A DNA stretch of 64,000 bases from Beijerinckiaceae bacterium (GCA_027531565.1 JAPZSB010000007.1:496001-560000), one strand, 5' to 3'. Counted from the stretch's first letter, positions 1 to 9,772 are shown. Notes: generated by a model from the sequence alone, not told the origin. Numbers and translations: made by a program.

Positions 1-364
1 GGCCCGCGGCGCCAAGGACGAAGGCGCCCGAGCAGAGCGAGGCGATCACCGCCCCGCGGGCATGGGCCTCGCGCAGGGCCTGGAGGAGCGGCGCCGGAAC
101 CGGCGCGGCGATGCCGCGCCAGCCGGGGACGATGATGAGATCGGCCTCGGCGAGAATGCCGAGATCCGCCGCTGCCTCGACCGCAAGTCCGCTGGCCGAG
201 CGCAGCGGCCCCGATTCGACGGCGCAGGGGCGGTAGCGATACCAGCCCGGCCCCATTTCCGGCCGTGGCAGGCCGAACACCTCGTAGGCGATGGCGAACT
301 CGAAGGCGCAGAGCCCGTCATAGGCGAGGACGGCAACAAGCGGCGCGGTGGGCAAGGCGGTCAT
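1..364 (-). CDS. GlxA/FtrA-family transcriptional regulator, N-terminal part (cut by window edge)
   Basis: Only the first 121 codons are inside the window; the gene runs off the left edge. The reading frame opens with ATG at 364 and encodes the DJ-1/PfpI-like (class I glutamine amidotransferase-like) domain of AraC-type regulators. Visible marks are the opening VAVLAYDGLCAFEFAIAYEV, then FGLPRPEMGPGWYR and the nucleophile-elbow-like SLCSGAFVLGAAG at the truncated end. This pattern matches FtrA/GlxA regulators, which carry an AraC helix-turn-helix after this domain; that part lies outside the window. It is divergent from the M20 peptidase gene with a 129-base gap. The family call is good; the regulated pathway is unknown. 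Confidence 0.8.
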   Translation of the reverse strand, partial: MTALPTAPLVAVLAYDGLCAFEFAIAYEVFGLPRPEMGPGWYRYRPCAVESGPLRSASGLAVEAAADLGILAEADLIIVPGWRGIAAPVPAPLLQALREAHARGAVIASLCSGAFVLGAAG

Positions 365-493
365 GGCGCATCTCCCGAAAGCTGGCATTTTCTACATGCC
401 AATGAGGATCCTGCCAACCGGCAAGCCTCGAGCCTTGCCGCGCCGGAAGGGCTGTGACAGGGTGCCGGTCCTTTCCGGAGATCCTTCAGCCCC

Positions 494-1606
494 ATGTTTG
501 AACAGAACGCGATCCTCGCGCATATCCGCCGGTGGGTGGAGATCGAGAGCCCGACCGAACGCCCCGACCAGATCAATCGCCTTGTCGACATGGTCATGGC
601 CGATCATGCCGGGCTCCCTGTGATGCTTGAACGCATCCCCGGCACGGACGGATGCGGCGACCATCTTGTCGTCCGGTCAAGCTGGGGGCAGGACCGGCCC
701 GGCATCCTCGTCCTCAGCCATCTGGACACCGTGCATCCGATGGGGTTCCTGACCAGCCGCCTTCCCTGGCGGGAAGAAGGACCGATCGCCTACGGCCCTG
801 GCATCTACGACATGAAATCCGGGGCCTGCATTGCCCATCATGCCCTGCGTGCCACGGCGGAAGCGGGCGGTGGCCCTCTCGGCGTGACGCATCTCTATGT
901 CTCGGACGAGGAAATCGGCAGTCCGACCTCCCGACCGCTGATCGAGGCATTGGGCCGGACGGCGAAATACGTGCTGGTGACCGAACCCGCCCGCGATGGC
1001 GGCAAGATCGTCACCGCGCGCAAGGGCGTCGGGCGGTTCGATGTCCATATCCGCGGCGTGGCCTCGCATGCGGGGGCGAAGCCGCATGAGGGACGCAGTG
1101 CGATCCGCGAACTGGGCCATGTCATCCTCGCGCTCGAGGGCCTCTGTGACGAGGCGCGCGGCGTCACGGTGACCGTCGGCGTCGTGCAGGGCGGGACCAA
1201 GGCGAATGTCATTCCGGAAGAGGCAACTGCCGCGATCGACCTGCGCGTGCCCACGGCGGAACTGGCCAACGAACTCTGCGGAAAGATCCTCGGCCTGAAG
1301 CCGAAAACCGAGGGCGTGACGATCACAGTCACCGGCGGCATGAACCGGCCGCCCTTCGAGCAGACGCCGGCAGCGAAGGCGCTGTTCGACCATGCCGCAC
1401 AGCAGGCGGCGGAGATCGGGTTCGAGCTGATCGGCGTGCATACCGGTGGCGGGTCGGATGGCAATTTCACCGCACCGATGGCCGCGACGCTGGATGGCCT
1501 CGGCGTCGATGGCAAGGGTGCCCATACGGATTACGAACAGATCGACTGCCGGACGATCGTGCCGCGTGCCGAATTGCTGCGCCGCCTCATGATGACGCTG
1601 TCCTGA
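494..1606 (+). CDS. M20 family metallopeptidase (glutamate carboxypeptidase / CPG2-like)
   Basis: A 370-residue zinc hydrolase of the M20 clan. The di-metal site is readable in order: LSHLDTVHP (H76, D78), GIYDMKSG (D106 bridging), SDEEIGS (E139 catalytic, E140 ligand), the VTEP segment near residue 164 and KGAHTDYEQ near the end (H344). The dimerisation domain lies between about residues 175 and 285 and begins with the GVASHAG signature. The closest familiar members are carboxypeptidase G2-like enzymes that remove C-terminal glutamate from folate-type or peptide substrates, but substrate cannot be read from sequence. No signal peptide is evident, so it is probably cytoplasmic. selO starts 8 bases after its stop, so the two are likely co-transcribed. 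The Shine-Dalgarno is weak (GGAG at 475-478, far from the ATG). Confidence 0.85.
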   Translation: MFEQNAILAHIRRWVEIESPTERPDQINRLVDMVMADHAGLPVMLERIPGTDGCGDHLVVRSSWGQDRPGILVLSHLDTVHPMGFLTSRLPWREEGPIAYGPGIYDMKSGACIAHHALRATAEAGGGPLGVTHLYVSDEEIGSPTSRPLIEALGRTAKYVLVTEPARDGGKIVTARKGVGRFDVHIRGVASHAGAKPHEGRSAIRELGHVILALEGLCDEARGVTVTVGVVQGGTKANVIPEEATAAIDLRVPTAELANELCGKILGLKPKTEGVTITVTGGMNRPPFEQTPAAKALFDHAAQQAAEIGFELIGVHTGGGSDGNFTAPMAATLDGLGVDGKGAHTDYEQIDCRTIVPRAELLRRLMMTLS

Positions 1607-1614
1607 GCGCCGCC

Positions 1615-3042
1615 ATGCCCGCCGACCCCGCCTACCGGCCGGAGCGGATCCATGCGGATCTCGGCCCCGCCTTTTCGGACCCGGTGAAACCGGCGGCGTT
1701 TCCGGCAGCCATCCTGCGCTACCGGAATGACCGCTGGGCGCGTCGCGTCGGGCTCGCGGGGCTGGATGACGCGGAATGGACCGGCCATTTCGGGCGGTTC
1801 GAGCCGCTGCCTGGCTCGTTCGAGACCCCGCTGGCCTTGCGCTACCACGGCCACCAGTTCCGCAGCTACAATCCGGATCTCGGCGATGGCCGCGGTTTCC
1901 TGTTCGCGCAACTGCGCGACGAGGCCGGCCGCCTGCTCGATCTCGGCACCAAGGGCAGCGGCAAGACGCCCTATTCGCGCGGCGGAGACGGGCGGCTGAC
2001 GCTCAAGGGCGGCGTCCGCGAGGTTCTCGCGACAGCGATGCTGGAGGCGCTGGGCGTCGAGACCTCGAAGAGCTTCTCGTTGGTCGAGACCGGCGAGGCG
2101 CTCCATCGCAACGACGAGCCTTCGCCCACGCGCTCGAGCGTGCTCGTCCGGCTCTCGCACGGCCATATCCGGATCGGGACCTTCCAGCGCCTTCTGGCCG
2201 AGGGCGACACGAAGAGCCTTTCACGACTGGTGCAGCATTGCACCCACCACTACCTGCCCGAAGCCCGGCGCGAAAGCATGGAGGAGGAGGCGCTGGCCTT
2301 TTTCGATGCGGTCGCTGGGCGGACTGCGCGGATGACCGCACAATGGTTCGCAGCCGGTTTCGTGCACGGGGTGCTCAACACCGACAACATCAACATCACC
2401 GGCGAAAGCTTCGATTACGGGCCTTACCGGTTCCTGCCCTTCTACGACCCCGGCTTCACCGCCGCGTATTTCGACCAGACCGGGCTATACGCTTTCGGGC
2501 GTCAGGCCGACACACTCGCCTGGAACCTTGCAAGGCTGGCCGAATGCCTCATCCCGCTGACGGCACAGGACGGGCTGGAGGCGGTGCTCGACACTTTCGG
2601 CGACCGGTTCTGGGCCGAGCTGCGCACAGCACTGTTTCGCCGGCTCGGGATCACGCCGGGGGACATGGAAGCTGACACCCTCCTCATCCGGGCGCTGTTT
2701 ACCGCCCTCCGCCAGACGCGAGCCCCGTTCGAAGCGGTGATGTTCGACCTTCATGGCGGCGCTGCCCGGCTCGGCAAGGCGCTGGCCGGGCCCCGGGCCG
2801 CCCTCTATGCCGGAGGGGAATTCGCTCCGGTCATCGCGCTCTGCCGCGACCGCGCACCCGCGCCGGATGCCCGCACGGACGCGGCGTATTTCGGCGGCGA
2901 CGAGCCGGAAACGCTGCTCTATGACGAAATCGAAGCCCTCTGGGCGCCGATTGCCGAGCGTGACAGCTGGATCGGCTTCGCCGCCAAGCTGACCGGGATC
3001 GACCGCGTGAGACAGGCCTATGGCTTTGCGCCGGATCCGTGA
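1615..3042 (+). CDS. selO: SelO/YdiU family protein adenylyltransferase
   Basis: A 475-residue protein of the usual SelO length. SelO is a pseudokinase-fold enzyme that binds ATP in flipped orientation and transfers AMP to protein Ser/Thr/Tyr residues, with a role in redox stress. Family marks are LALRYHGHQF, the nucleotide loop GTKGSGKTPYSR (around residues 120-130), KGGVREVLATAML, LVRLSHGHIRIGTFQ, and HGVLNTDNINITGESFDYGP, which carries the metal-binding Asn/Asp. It ends in ...YGFAPDP with no C-terminal Cys or in-frame TGA Sec codon, unlike eukaryotic SelO. It starts 8 bases after the M20 peptidase gene and converges on the SulP gene with a 15-base gap. Confidence 0.93.
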   Translation: MPADPAYRPERIHADLGPAFSDPVKPAAFPAAILRYRNDRWARRVGLAGLDDAEWTGHFGRFEPLPGSFETPLALRYHGHQFRSYNPDLGDGRGFLFAQLRDEAGRLLDLGTKGSGKTPYSRGGDGRLTLKGGVREVLATAMLEALGVETSKSFSLVETGEALHRNDEPSPTRSSVLVRLSHGHIRIGTFQRLLAEGDTKSLSRLVQHCTHHYLPEARRESMEEEALAFFDAVAGRTARMTAQWFAAGFVHGVLNTDNINITGESFDYGPYRFLPFYDPGFTAAYFDQTGLYAFGRQADTLAWNLARLAECLIPLTAQDGLEAVLDTFGDRFWAELRTALFRRLGITPGDMEADTLLIRALFTALRQTRAPFEAVMFDLHGGAARLGKALAGPRAALYAGGEFAPVIALCRDRAPAPDARTDAAYFGGDEPETLLYDEIEALWAPIAERDSWIGFAAKLTGIDRVRQAYGFAPDP

Positions 3043-3057
3043 GGACGGGCCCGGGTT

Positions 3058-4722
3058 TCAGGGGTGGATCAGGTCCCGCGCGGCACGGAGATCCCCCGCG
3101 TAATGCACCAGCGGCTGGCCGAGACCGGCGCGCTGGAAGACCTGCCGCACCTGCGCATTCGCTCCGGTGATCACGAAAACCGCGCCGGCCTTGTGCAGAC
3201 GGTGCGCAAAGCGCTCGAGGCTCTTCGCGGCGCTGCTGTCGGCCAGCGGCACGTCCCGGAAGTCGAAGATGAAGGCCCGCGGGGGAATCGGCAGGCGTTC
3301 GAGCAGTACCGACACATTGCCGGCTGCCGCAAAGAAGAAGGCGCCCGTCAGGCGATAGACCAGCACGTCGCCCTCCGGGAATTCCGGATCGAGGCGCTCC
3401 GTGCTGCCCTCCCCGGCGGGCGGAGCAAACCCGGCGACCTCGACCGAGGTCGCCATGCGGTGCATGAAGACGAAAGCGCCGAGCACAACGCCGACCCCGA
3501 TGGCGATCGTCAGGTCGACAAGGATCGTGAGGATGAAGGTTGTCAGCAGGATCACGGCATCGGCACGGGATGTCCGGAGCAGGGCCATGAATTCATGCTT
3601 CTCGGCCATGTTCCACGCGACGACGGCCAGAACCGCACCGAGGGCCGCCAGCGGAATATACGAGGCCAGCGGAGCGGCAACGAGCATGAAGGCCAGAAGG
3701 TAGAACGCGTGGAGCATGCCGGAGACCGGGCCGCGGGCGCCGGCACGGACATTCGTCGCTGTGCGGGCGATGGTGCCGGTCACCGGCACGCCGCCGAACA
3801 GGACCGAGGCCATGTTCGCCGCGCCCTGCGCGATCAGCTCCATGTCTGACCGATGCCGTCCTCCGCTCATCCCGTCCGCCACCACGGCACTCAGGAGCGA
3901 TTCGATCGATCCCAGCAGGGCGATCGCGAGCGCGGCGGGCAGGAGTTCGACGAGTCGTGCGGCCGAGACCGGCGGCAGGGACGGACTGGGCAGGCTGCTG
4001 GGCACGCCGCCGAAGCGGCTGCCGATCGTACCGACATCCAGCCCAAGAAGCCAGGCGAGCATTGCGGCTGTCGCGACCGTGATCAGCAGGCCAGGCCAGG
4101 CCGGGCGCCAGCGCCGGAAGGCGAGGATCATCAGGATGGAGAGCCCGGCCACCAGCATGGTCTGGCCGCTGGCGCTGGGCAGGCTGGCCCAGATCGCGCC
4201 CAGTTTCGGCAGCAGGGCCGCCGGTTCCTTTTCCATGGCCAGACCAAGCAATTCCTTGATCTGGCTGGCGAATATGATCACGGCGATGCCGGCGGTGAAC
4301 CCGACGGTGACCGGAAAGGGAATGTAGCGGATATAGCCGCCGAGCCGCAGGAACCCGATGCCCATCATCATGATCCCGGCCATGATCGTGGCAAGAACCA
4401 GACCGTCATAGCCATGGACCTGCACGATACCCGCGATCAGCACGATGAAGGCCCCGGCCGGGCCGCCGATCTGGTAGCGGCTGCCGCCGAGGGCGGAGAT
4501 CAGGAAACCGCCGACGATGGCGGTGTAGAGCCCACGATCCGGCGAGAGGCCACAGGCAATGGCAATGGCCATGGAAAGGGGCAGGGCAACAATGGCGACG
4601 GTGAGGCCGGCAATGGCGTCGGCCCGGAAATCCCGGAGCCCGTAGCCCTCGCGCAGGACAGTTAGCAGCTTGGGCGTCAGTTCCGGCATCGGAGGTGCCC
4701 CGTGTCCCTCGACATGGCTCAT
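3058..4722 (-). CDS. SulP-family anion transporter with C-terminal STAS domain
   Basis: A 554-residue inner-membrane protein with the SLC26/SulP layout: a short cytoplasmic N-terminus, about 12-14 hydrophobic segments between residues 25 and 430 (for example LRDFRADAIAGLTVAIVALP at the start), and a STAS domain from about 435 to 545. Family members carry sulfate, bicarbonate, carboxylates or other anions; the substrate cannot be read here. Its ATG overlaps the TGA of the upstream 8-oxoguanine deaminase gene (ATGA at 4719-4722), so translation is probably coupled. That context suggests the anion may be linked to purine breakdown, for example urate or a later product; this is inference only. 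Confidence 0.9.
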   Translation of the reverse strand: MSHVEGHGAPPMPELTPKLLTVLREGYGLRDFRADAIAGLTVAIVALPLSMAIAIACGLSPDRGLYTAIVGGFLISALGGSRYQIGGPAGAFIVLIAGIVQVHGYDGLVLATIMAGIMMMGIGFLRLGGYIRYIPFPVTVGFTAGIAVIIFASQIKELLGLAMEKEPAALLPKLGAIWASLPSASGQTMLVAGLSILMILAFRRWRPAWPGLLITVATAAMLAWLLGLDVGTIGSRFGGVPSSLPSPSLPPVSAARLVELLPAALAIALLGSIESLLSAVVADGMSGGRHRSDMELIAQGAANMASVLFGGVPVTGTIARTATNVRAGARGPVSGMLHAFYLLAFMLVAAPLASYIPLAALGAVLAVVAWNMAEKHEFMALLRTSRADAVILLTTFILTILVDLTIAIGVGVVLGAFVFMHRMATSVEVAGFAPPAGEGSTERLDPEFPEGDVLVYRLTGAFFFAAAGNVSVLLERLPIPPRAFIFDFRDVPLADSSAAKSLERFAHRLHKAGAVFVITGANAQVRQVFQRAGLGQPLVHYAGDLRAARDLIHP

Positions 4723-6086
4723 GACGCGAGCCCGGCCTTGACCCGGAGCTGATGCGCCAGACGATTATGGTGATCCGCCTGTGCCGGGAGGTCGATTGTC
4801 TGCATTTCGCCCTTCCGGACGATCATGCGGCCATTGATCATGCTGTAGCTCACTTTCGGCGGCGTGCAGAAGACAAGCGCTGCAACCGGATCAGCCAACG
4901 CGCCGGCAAAATCGAGCCCGGTGACGTCAAAGGCGACGAGATCCGCCGCCATGCCGGGCGCGAGTGCGCCGATATCATCGCGGCCAAGCACCCGCGCGCC
5001 GCCCAATGTCGCCAGTTCGAGCGCTTCACGCGCCGTCATCGCTGCCGGGCCGAAGCCGACGCGCTGGAGGAGCATGGCCTGCCGGGCCTCGGCCAGCAGA
5101 TGGCCCGCATCCGCCGAGGCGGAACCGTCGACACCGAGGCCGACCGGCACGCCGGCAGCGCGCATCTTTCCCAGCGGCGCGATTCCCGAGGCCAGGCGCA
5201 TGTTGGAACAGGGGCAATGCGCGACCCCCGTACCCGTGCGACCGAAGAGCCGGATCGCCTTGTCGTCCAGCTTCACGCAATGGGCATGCCACACATCGGG
5301 GCCGACCCAGTCAAGGCTTTCGACATAATCGGCCGGATCCTTGCCGAAAACCTCGAGGGAATAGGCGATGTCATTGTCGTTCTCGGCGAGATGGGTGTGG
5401 AGCGAGACGCCGTAATGCCGGGCGAGCTTCGCGCTCTCGCGCATCAGATCCTCGCTGACCGTGAAGGGCGAGCAGGGGGCGATGACGATGCGCAGCATCG
5501 CGAAGCGGGAAGCATCGTGATGCTCCTCCACGAGGCGCTGCATCTCGCGCAGGATCGCCGGCTCCTCCTCGACGACGTGATCGGGCGGGAGACCGCCCTT
5601 CGATTCGCCGACGCTCATGGCGCCGCGTGCAGCATGGAACCGGATGCCGACCCGGCGGGCCGCTTCGATCGCATCGTCAAGCCGGGCACCGTTCGGGTAG
5701 ATATAGAGATGGTCCGAGGAGGTGGTGCAGCCCGACATCACCAGCTCGCTCATCGCGGTCACGGCCGAGACATGGATCATTTCCGGCGTCAGATGCGCCC
5801 AGATCGGGTAATGCGCCTTGAGCCAGCCGAACAGCTCGGCATCCTGGCCGCCCGGCGTTGCCCGCGTCAGGGACTGCACCATGTGGTGATGCGTGTTGAC
5901 GAGGCCTGGCAGGACGACATGACCGGAAAGGTCGATCACCGTGCCGGCTTCCGGCAGCGGCTCGTCCGCAGCACCGACCTGAAGGATTTCCGGGCCGTCG
6001 ACCAGGACGAAGCCGCCCGGCAGTTCCCGCCGCCGCGCATCCATCGTTGCAACGACCAGCGCATTCCTGAAGAGGATCCGACCCAT
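4719..6086 (-). CDS. 8-oxoguanine deaminase (amidohydrolase superfamily)
   Basis: A 455-residue amidohydrolase of the TrzA/AtzB-like group that best matches 8-oxoguanine deaminase, which converts 8-oxoguanine to urate and ammonia. Metal and substrate residues are visible: NTHHHMVQSLTRA (H66/H68 ligands), QDAELFGWLKAHYPIWAHLT (typical of 8-oxoguanine deaminases), GCTTSSDHLYIYPNG, SLHTHLAEN (His ligand), GTGVAHCPCSNMRLASG and GLGVDGSASAD (Asp ligand). There is no signal peptide, so it is cytoplasmic. It is followed with a 4-base overlap by a SulP transporter gene and lies divergent from anmK. A hydroxytriazine or other aminohydrolase activity is the alternative, but the QDAELFGWL segment favours 8-oxoguanine. 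Confidence 0.85.
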   Translation of the reverse strand: MGRILFRNALVVATMDARRRELPGGFVLVDGPEILQVGAADEPLPEAGTVIDLSGHVVLPGLVNTHHHMVQSLTRATPGGQDAELFGWLKAHYPIWAHLTPEMIHVSAVTAMSELVMSGCTTSSDHLYIYPNGARLDDAIEAARRVGIRFHAARGAMSVGESKGGLPPDHVVEEEPAILREMQRLVEEHHDASRFAMLRIVIAPCSPFTVSEDLMRESAKLARHYGVSLHTHLAENDNDIAYSLEVFGKDPADYVESLDWVGPDVWHAHCVKLDDKAIRLFGRTGTGVAHCPCSNMRLASGIAPLGKMRAAGVPVGLGVDGSASADAGHLLAEARQAMLLQRVGFGPAAMTAREALELATLGGARVLGRDDIGALAPGMAADLVAFDVTGLDFAGALADPVAALVFCTPPKVSYSMINGRMIVRKGEMQTIDLPAQADHHNRLAHQLRVKAGLAS

Positions 6087-6182
6087 GGTTCAACGCCCCC
6101 CGGCGACTCGCCGGGCCAGAATGTCTGGTTCGCGGGCCAAGGTCCAGCATACTGATCGGGGATGATTCGCCAGGAGGTCAAG

Positions 6183-7271
6183 GTGACAGGGATGATCCGC
6201 GCCGTGGGTGCCATCAGCGGCACCTCGATGGATGCCATTGACGTCGCGGTGCTGGAAAGTGACGGGCTTTCCCGCGTGCAGATGCTCGCCGGTGGCGCCG
6301 CGCCCTATCCGCCGGATCTTCGGGCGAAACTGCAGGCGCTGATCGCCGATCCCACCCGCGCCGAAACCGGCGATCTCGATGCGCTCGAGGCGGAGGTGAC
6401 AGAAGCGTTTGCCGGGGCGATCCGCGAGGTTCTGGCCCGCCGCGGGTTCGACCTCGGCACGATCGACCTGGTAGGCCTGCATGGCCAGACCGTTTTCCAC
6501 CGGCCCGAGCGGCGGATCACCCGCCAGCTCGGCAACGGAGCGCAACTGGCGAGGGCGCTCGGCCGGCCCGTCGTGAACCGGTTCCGGCATGCCGATGTCG
6601 CGGCGGGGGGGCAAGGCGCCCCGCTGGTGCCGCTCTACCATGCCGCGCTTGCAACACCGCTCGACAAGCCGGTTGTCGTGCTCAACCTCGGCGGGGTCGC
6701 CAATATCACCTATCTCGACGGCGAGACCATCCTCGCCTGCGATACCGGACCGGCTTCGGCCCTGATCGACGATGCGATGATGCATCATTTCGGGAAGCCC
6801 TATGACCGGGATGGCCGGGTCGCGAGCCAAGGCATGGTCGACAGGCACATGGTCGCGGAATGGCTCGACCATCCGTTCTTCAGCCAGCCTTTGCCGAAAT
6901 CGCTCGATCGCAACGATTTCCACCGGCTGACCCGAACGGCCCGCAGCCTGCCTCCGGCGGACGAGATCGCAACGCTGGCGGCCTTCACCATTGCCGCGAC
7001 CTCGGCCATCACCCGCCATCTGCCGCAGCCGGCCCGGCAATGGCTGGTCACGGGCGGCGGACGCCACAACCCGGTCTTCATGCGCGGATTTGCCGAAACG
7101 CTGCGGGTGCCGGTTGTGCCGGTGGAATCGGCCGGCTGGGATGGCGACCTGCTGGAGGCGGAATGTTTCGCCTATCTCGCCATCCGGTCCCGGCTCGGGC
7201 TGCCGCTCAGCCTGCCCGGAACCACAGGCGTGCCGACGCCCATGCCGGGCGGCGCGTTCTGGCCGGCCTGA
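6183..7271 (+). CDS. anmK: Anhydro-N-acetylmuramic acid kinase
   Basis: AnmK phosphorylates and opens 1,6-anhydro-MurNAc released from the cell wall, producing MurNAc-6-phosphate for peptidoglycan recycling. The ASKHA-type kinase motifs are plain: GAISGTSMDAIDVAV near the N-terminus, LVGLHGQTVFH, QGAPLVPLYH, LNLGGVANITYL, CDTGPASALIDD and VTGGGRHNPVFM. The GTG at 6183 is chosen as start because AGGAGG at 6172-6177 sits 5 bases before it; this gives 362 residues. An in-frame ATG at 6162 lies upstream of that Shine-Dalgarno, and another at 6192 is too far from it. The gene is divergent from the 8-oxoguanine deaminase gene and convergent with the phosphatase gene. Confidence 0.93.
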   Translation: MTGMIRAVGAISGTSMDAIDVAVLESDGLSRVQMLAGGAAPYPPDLRAKLQALIADPTRAETGDLDALEAEVTEAFAGAIREVLARRGFDLGTIDLVGLHGQTVFHRPERRITRQLGNGAQLARALGRPVVNRFRHADVAAGGQGAPLVPLYHAALATPLDKPVVVLNLGGVANITYLDGETILACDTGPASALIDDAMMHHFGKPYDRDGRVASQGMVDRHMVAEWLDHPFFSQPLPKSLDRNDFHRLTRTARSLPPADEIATLAAFTIAATSAITRHLPQPARQWLVTGGGRHNPVFMRGFAETLRVPVVPVESAGWDGDLLEAECFAYLAIRSRLGLPLSLPGTTGVPTPMPGGAFWPA

Positions 7272-7286
7272 ATTCGCCTGCCAGAT

Positions 7287-7742
7287 TCATCCGGCCCGGC
7301 GGACGCGGGGGCCGATCACATCCCGGATATGCCGGTCGATCATGTCCCGGACCCGGCGATAGGCCTCGAGGCGCTGGTCCCGTGTGCCTGTCACCTGTGT
7401 GGCATCCTCGATCGGCCAGTAGAGCAGTTCGACCGAGGTGGCGCGCAGCAGTTCCCGCGCCCTCGCATGGGCCTCCGGCGACAGTGCAACCACGAGATCG
7501 AAACCCTCGCAATCGATCTCGTCCAGCGTATGCGGTTCGTCGCCCTCGAAATCGATGCCAAGCTCGCGCAGCGCCGAGAGGGCGAAGCTATCCCGGTCCG
7601 ATTTCGCGAGGCCCGCGGAGTCGACGTAGAGCGTGCGGCCGTAGCGCATCCGGGCCAGCCCCTCGGCCATGGGCGAGCGGACGGCATTCATGGAGCAGAC
7701 GAACAGGACAGCCTGCAGCGGAGGCGTAACGGGTTCGCTCAC
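7287..7742 (-). CDS. Low molecular weight phosphatase family protein (ArsC/LMW-PTP-like)
   Basis: A 151-residue cytoplasmic protein with the CX5R phosphate loop near the N-terminus ([18 protein letters not shown]16 and R22), as in low-molecular-weight protein tyrosine phosphatases and thioredoxin-linked arsenate reductases. The family is commonly found behind hisD and UPF0262 in alphaproteobacteria, as here: its start overlaps the UPF0262 stop by 4 bases (7739-7742). Which activity it has (phosphatase or arsenate reductase) cannot be decided. The usual downstream infA gene is not present; anmK converges 15 bases away. Confidence 0.85.
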   Translation of the reverse strand: MSEPVTPPLQAVLFVCSMNAVRSPMAEGLARMRYGRTLYVDSAGLAKSDRDSFALSALRELGIDFEGDEPHTLDEIDCEGFDLVVALSPEAHARARELLRATSVELLYWPIEDATQVTGTRDQRLEAYRRVRDMIDRHIRDVIGPRVRRAG

Positions 7743-8233
7743 CGGTCCTGGCCTTTCCAGGACAGGGCGGCGATCAGGGTGAAGAGCCGACGGGCTGTCT
7801 TGTGGTCGATCTCGATCTTGCCTTCGAGCCGTTCGATCACCAGGCCGGCACCCTCGTCATGGACCCCGCGCCGGCCCATGTCGATGGCCTCGATCCGCTC
7901 CGGCGAGGCCGAACGGATGGCCTCGTAATAGCTTTCGCAGATCAGGAAATAATCCTTGATCACCTTGCGGAACGGCGAGAGCGACAGCAGATGCGCCACG
8001 ACCGGGCTGGCATCCTCGCGCCGGATATCGAAGGAGAGCCGGTTCGCCACCAGCCCGAGGGAGAGCGTGTAGGGGCCGCCGGCATCGCCGGGAATGCCGA
8101 AGACATTTTCCTCGACCAGATCGTAGATGGCGATGGCGCGTTCGTGTTCCTGATCCGGCGTGCCGCGTTCGATCGAGGCCTCGTCAAGCGTGACCGCAAC
8201 CAGACGCCGCATGTCGGACCCTTCAGCGCCCAT
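7739..8233 (-). CDS. UPF0262 family protein
   Basis: A 164-residue conserved alphaproteobacterial protein of unknown function. Recognisable family text is [12 protein letters not shown] near the N-terminus, [16 protein letters not shown], and [18 protein letters not shown] in the middle. It lies 3 bases downstream of hisD and overlaps the phosphatase gene by 4 bases, which is the standard operon arrangement for this family. The first ATG at 8233 is used; an in-frame ATG at 8212 would begin directly at MRRLVAV and fits the shorter relatives equally well. Confidence 0.88.
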   Translation of the reverse strand: MGAEGSDMRRLVAVTLDEASIERGTPDQEHERAIAIYDLVEENVFGIPGDAGGPYTLSLGLVANRLSFDIRREDASPVVAHLLSLSPFRKVIKDYFLICESYYEAIRSASPERIEAIDMGRRGVHDEGAGLVIERLEGKIEIDHKTARRLFTLIAALSWKGQDR

Positions 8234-8236
8234 CGC

Positions 8237-9574
8237 TCACCGCCGGTTCAGCCGGATCGCCACGGACCGGGCATGGGCGTCGAGGCCCTCGGCCTCGCCC
8301 AACGTGATGGCCGTCGGCCCGAGGACCGCCAGCTGGTCGGGACCGCAGCGAAGGATGGAGGAGCGCTTCATGAAATCGAGCACGCCGAGCCCCGAGGCGA
8401 ATCGCGCCGAACGGGCGGTGGGCAGGACATGGTTCGAGCCGCCGACATAGTCGCCGATGGCTTCCGGCGTGTATCCCCCGAGGAAGATCGCTCCGGCCTC
8501 GCGGATGCGCAGCGCCAAACCCTCCGGATCCCGCGTGTGGATCTCCAGATGTTCCGCCGCGAGGCGATTGGCGATGCGGGCCGCGTCGATCATGTCCTCG
8601 ACGAGGATGATCGCACCATTGTCCCGCCAGCTCGCCGCGGCGATATCCTTGCGGGACAACGTTGCCAGCTGGCCATTGACCGCGGCGATCACCTCCTCGG
8701 CGAGGTCGGCCTCGTTGGTGATCAGGATCGATTGCGCGGCCGTGTCATGCTCGGCCTGGGCCAGCAGATCCGCCGCGATCCATTCGGCATTGGCGGAACG
8801 GTCGGCGATGATCACCACTTCGGACGGGCCGGCGATCATGTCGATGCCGACCTGGCCGAAGACCTGCCGCTTGGCCGCCGCCACATAGGCATTGCCGGGC
8901 CCGACGATCTTCGAAACCGGGCGGATCGTCTCGGTGCCATAGGCGAGCGCCGCAACGGCCTGCGCACCGCCGATCCGGTAGATCTCATCGACGCCGGCGA
9001 GTTGCGCGGCAGCAAGAACCAGCGGCGAGAGGTTTCCGCGCGGCGTCGGCACCACCATCACCACGCGGTCCACGCCGGCCACCTTGGCGGGAATGGCATT
9101 CATCAGCACCGAGGACGGATAGGACGCGGAGCCCCCGGGCACATAGAGGCCTACGGCCGCGATCGGCGTCCAGCGCCAGCCGAGTTTCACGCCGAGATGG
9201 TCCTCGAACACGTCATCGCGCGGGACCTGCCGCTCGTGGAAGGCCCGGATGCGGCGGGCCGCCACCTTCAGCGCATCGACATGCGCGTTCTTGCACTGGT
9301 TGACCGCCTCGTCGATCTCGGCCTCGGTGAAGCGGACACCTGTTCCACGAAGATCGATTCCATCGAACCGGAGCGTGAAATCACGGACGGCATTGTCACC
9401 GCGCAATTTCACATCGGCAAGGATCCCCGCGACGACCTTGTCCACATCGGCGGCGACCTCGCGCTTGGAGCCGGCCATGGCCACGAAGCGCCGCTCGAAA
9501 TCGGCATCGGCCGTCGACAGACGCCAGCGCGGCGAGACATCGCTGCCCGTCAACCGGGGGGAATGGTGCACCAA
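8237..9574 (-). CDS. hisD: Histidinol dehydrogenase
   Basis: Histidinol dehydrogenase catalyses the last two steps of histidine synthesis (L-histidinol to L-histidine with 2 NAD+). At 445 residues it is family length. Clear signatures are [73 protein letters not shown], the catalytic-region [17 protein letters not shown], and [20 protein letters not shown]. It heads the hisD / UPF0262 / phosphatase operon. The N-terminus may be 10-15 residues long compared with relatives ([15 protein letters not shown] before the usual start), so a start further in is possible. Confidence 0.96.
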   Translation of the reverse strand: MVHHSPRLTGSDVSPRWRLSTADADFERRFVAMAGSKREVAADVDKVVAGILADVKLRGDNAVRDFTLRFDGIDLRGTGVRFTEAEIDEAVNQCKNAHVDALKVAARRIRAFHERQVPRDDVFEDHLGVKLGWRWTPIAAVGLYVPGGSASYPSSVLMNAIPAKVAGVDRVVMVVPTPRGNLSPLVLAAAQLAGVDEIYRIGGAQAVAALAYGTETIRPVSKIVGPGNAYVAAAKRQVFGQVGIDMIAGPSEVVIIADRSANAEWIAADLLAQAEHDTAAQSILITNEADLAEEVIAAVNGQLATLSRKDIAAASWRDNGAIILVEDMIDAARIANRLAAEHLEIHTRDPEGLALRIREAGAIFLGGYTPEAIGDYVGGSNHVLPTARSARFASGLGVLDFMKRSSILRCGPDQLAVLGPTAITLGEAEGLDAHARSVAIRLNRR

Positions 9575-9660
9575 GGACGGGCCCTCGCTCGAATTCGACT
9601 TCCTCGTTGTTACCCAGCCTCCGGCGTGGCTGCAACGGTCTCGATACGACTTTATCGCGG

Positions 9661-9689
9661 TGCGACAAGGACATCTCCATTCTGTCGCA
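9661..9689. promoter_or_regulatory. Inverted repeat in the hisD / secreted-protein divergent gap
   Basis: TGCGACA at 9661-9667 and TGTCGCA at 9683-9689 form a 7-base perfect inverted repeat with a 15-base spacer. It lies in the 198-base gap between the divergent hisD and small secreted protein genes. The spacing places the half-sites about two helical turns apart, as for a dimeric regulator. No regulator can be named. Confidence 0.3.
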
Positions 9690-9772
9690 GCAAGGGCCCC
9701 GGAATCCGGCTTGGGTTTGTCCGCAAACTGGCCTAGCCTGTCCTGGTCGCTGTCTTTCTTCCGAGGTCATCC

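Noticed and set aside
7287-7742. Dedicated arsenic resistance (arsC)
   Set aside because: The CX5R loop fits ArsC, but there is no arsR, arsB or acr3 gene and the gene sits in the conserved hisD operon, where the family has no shown arsenic role.
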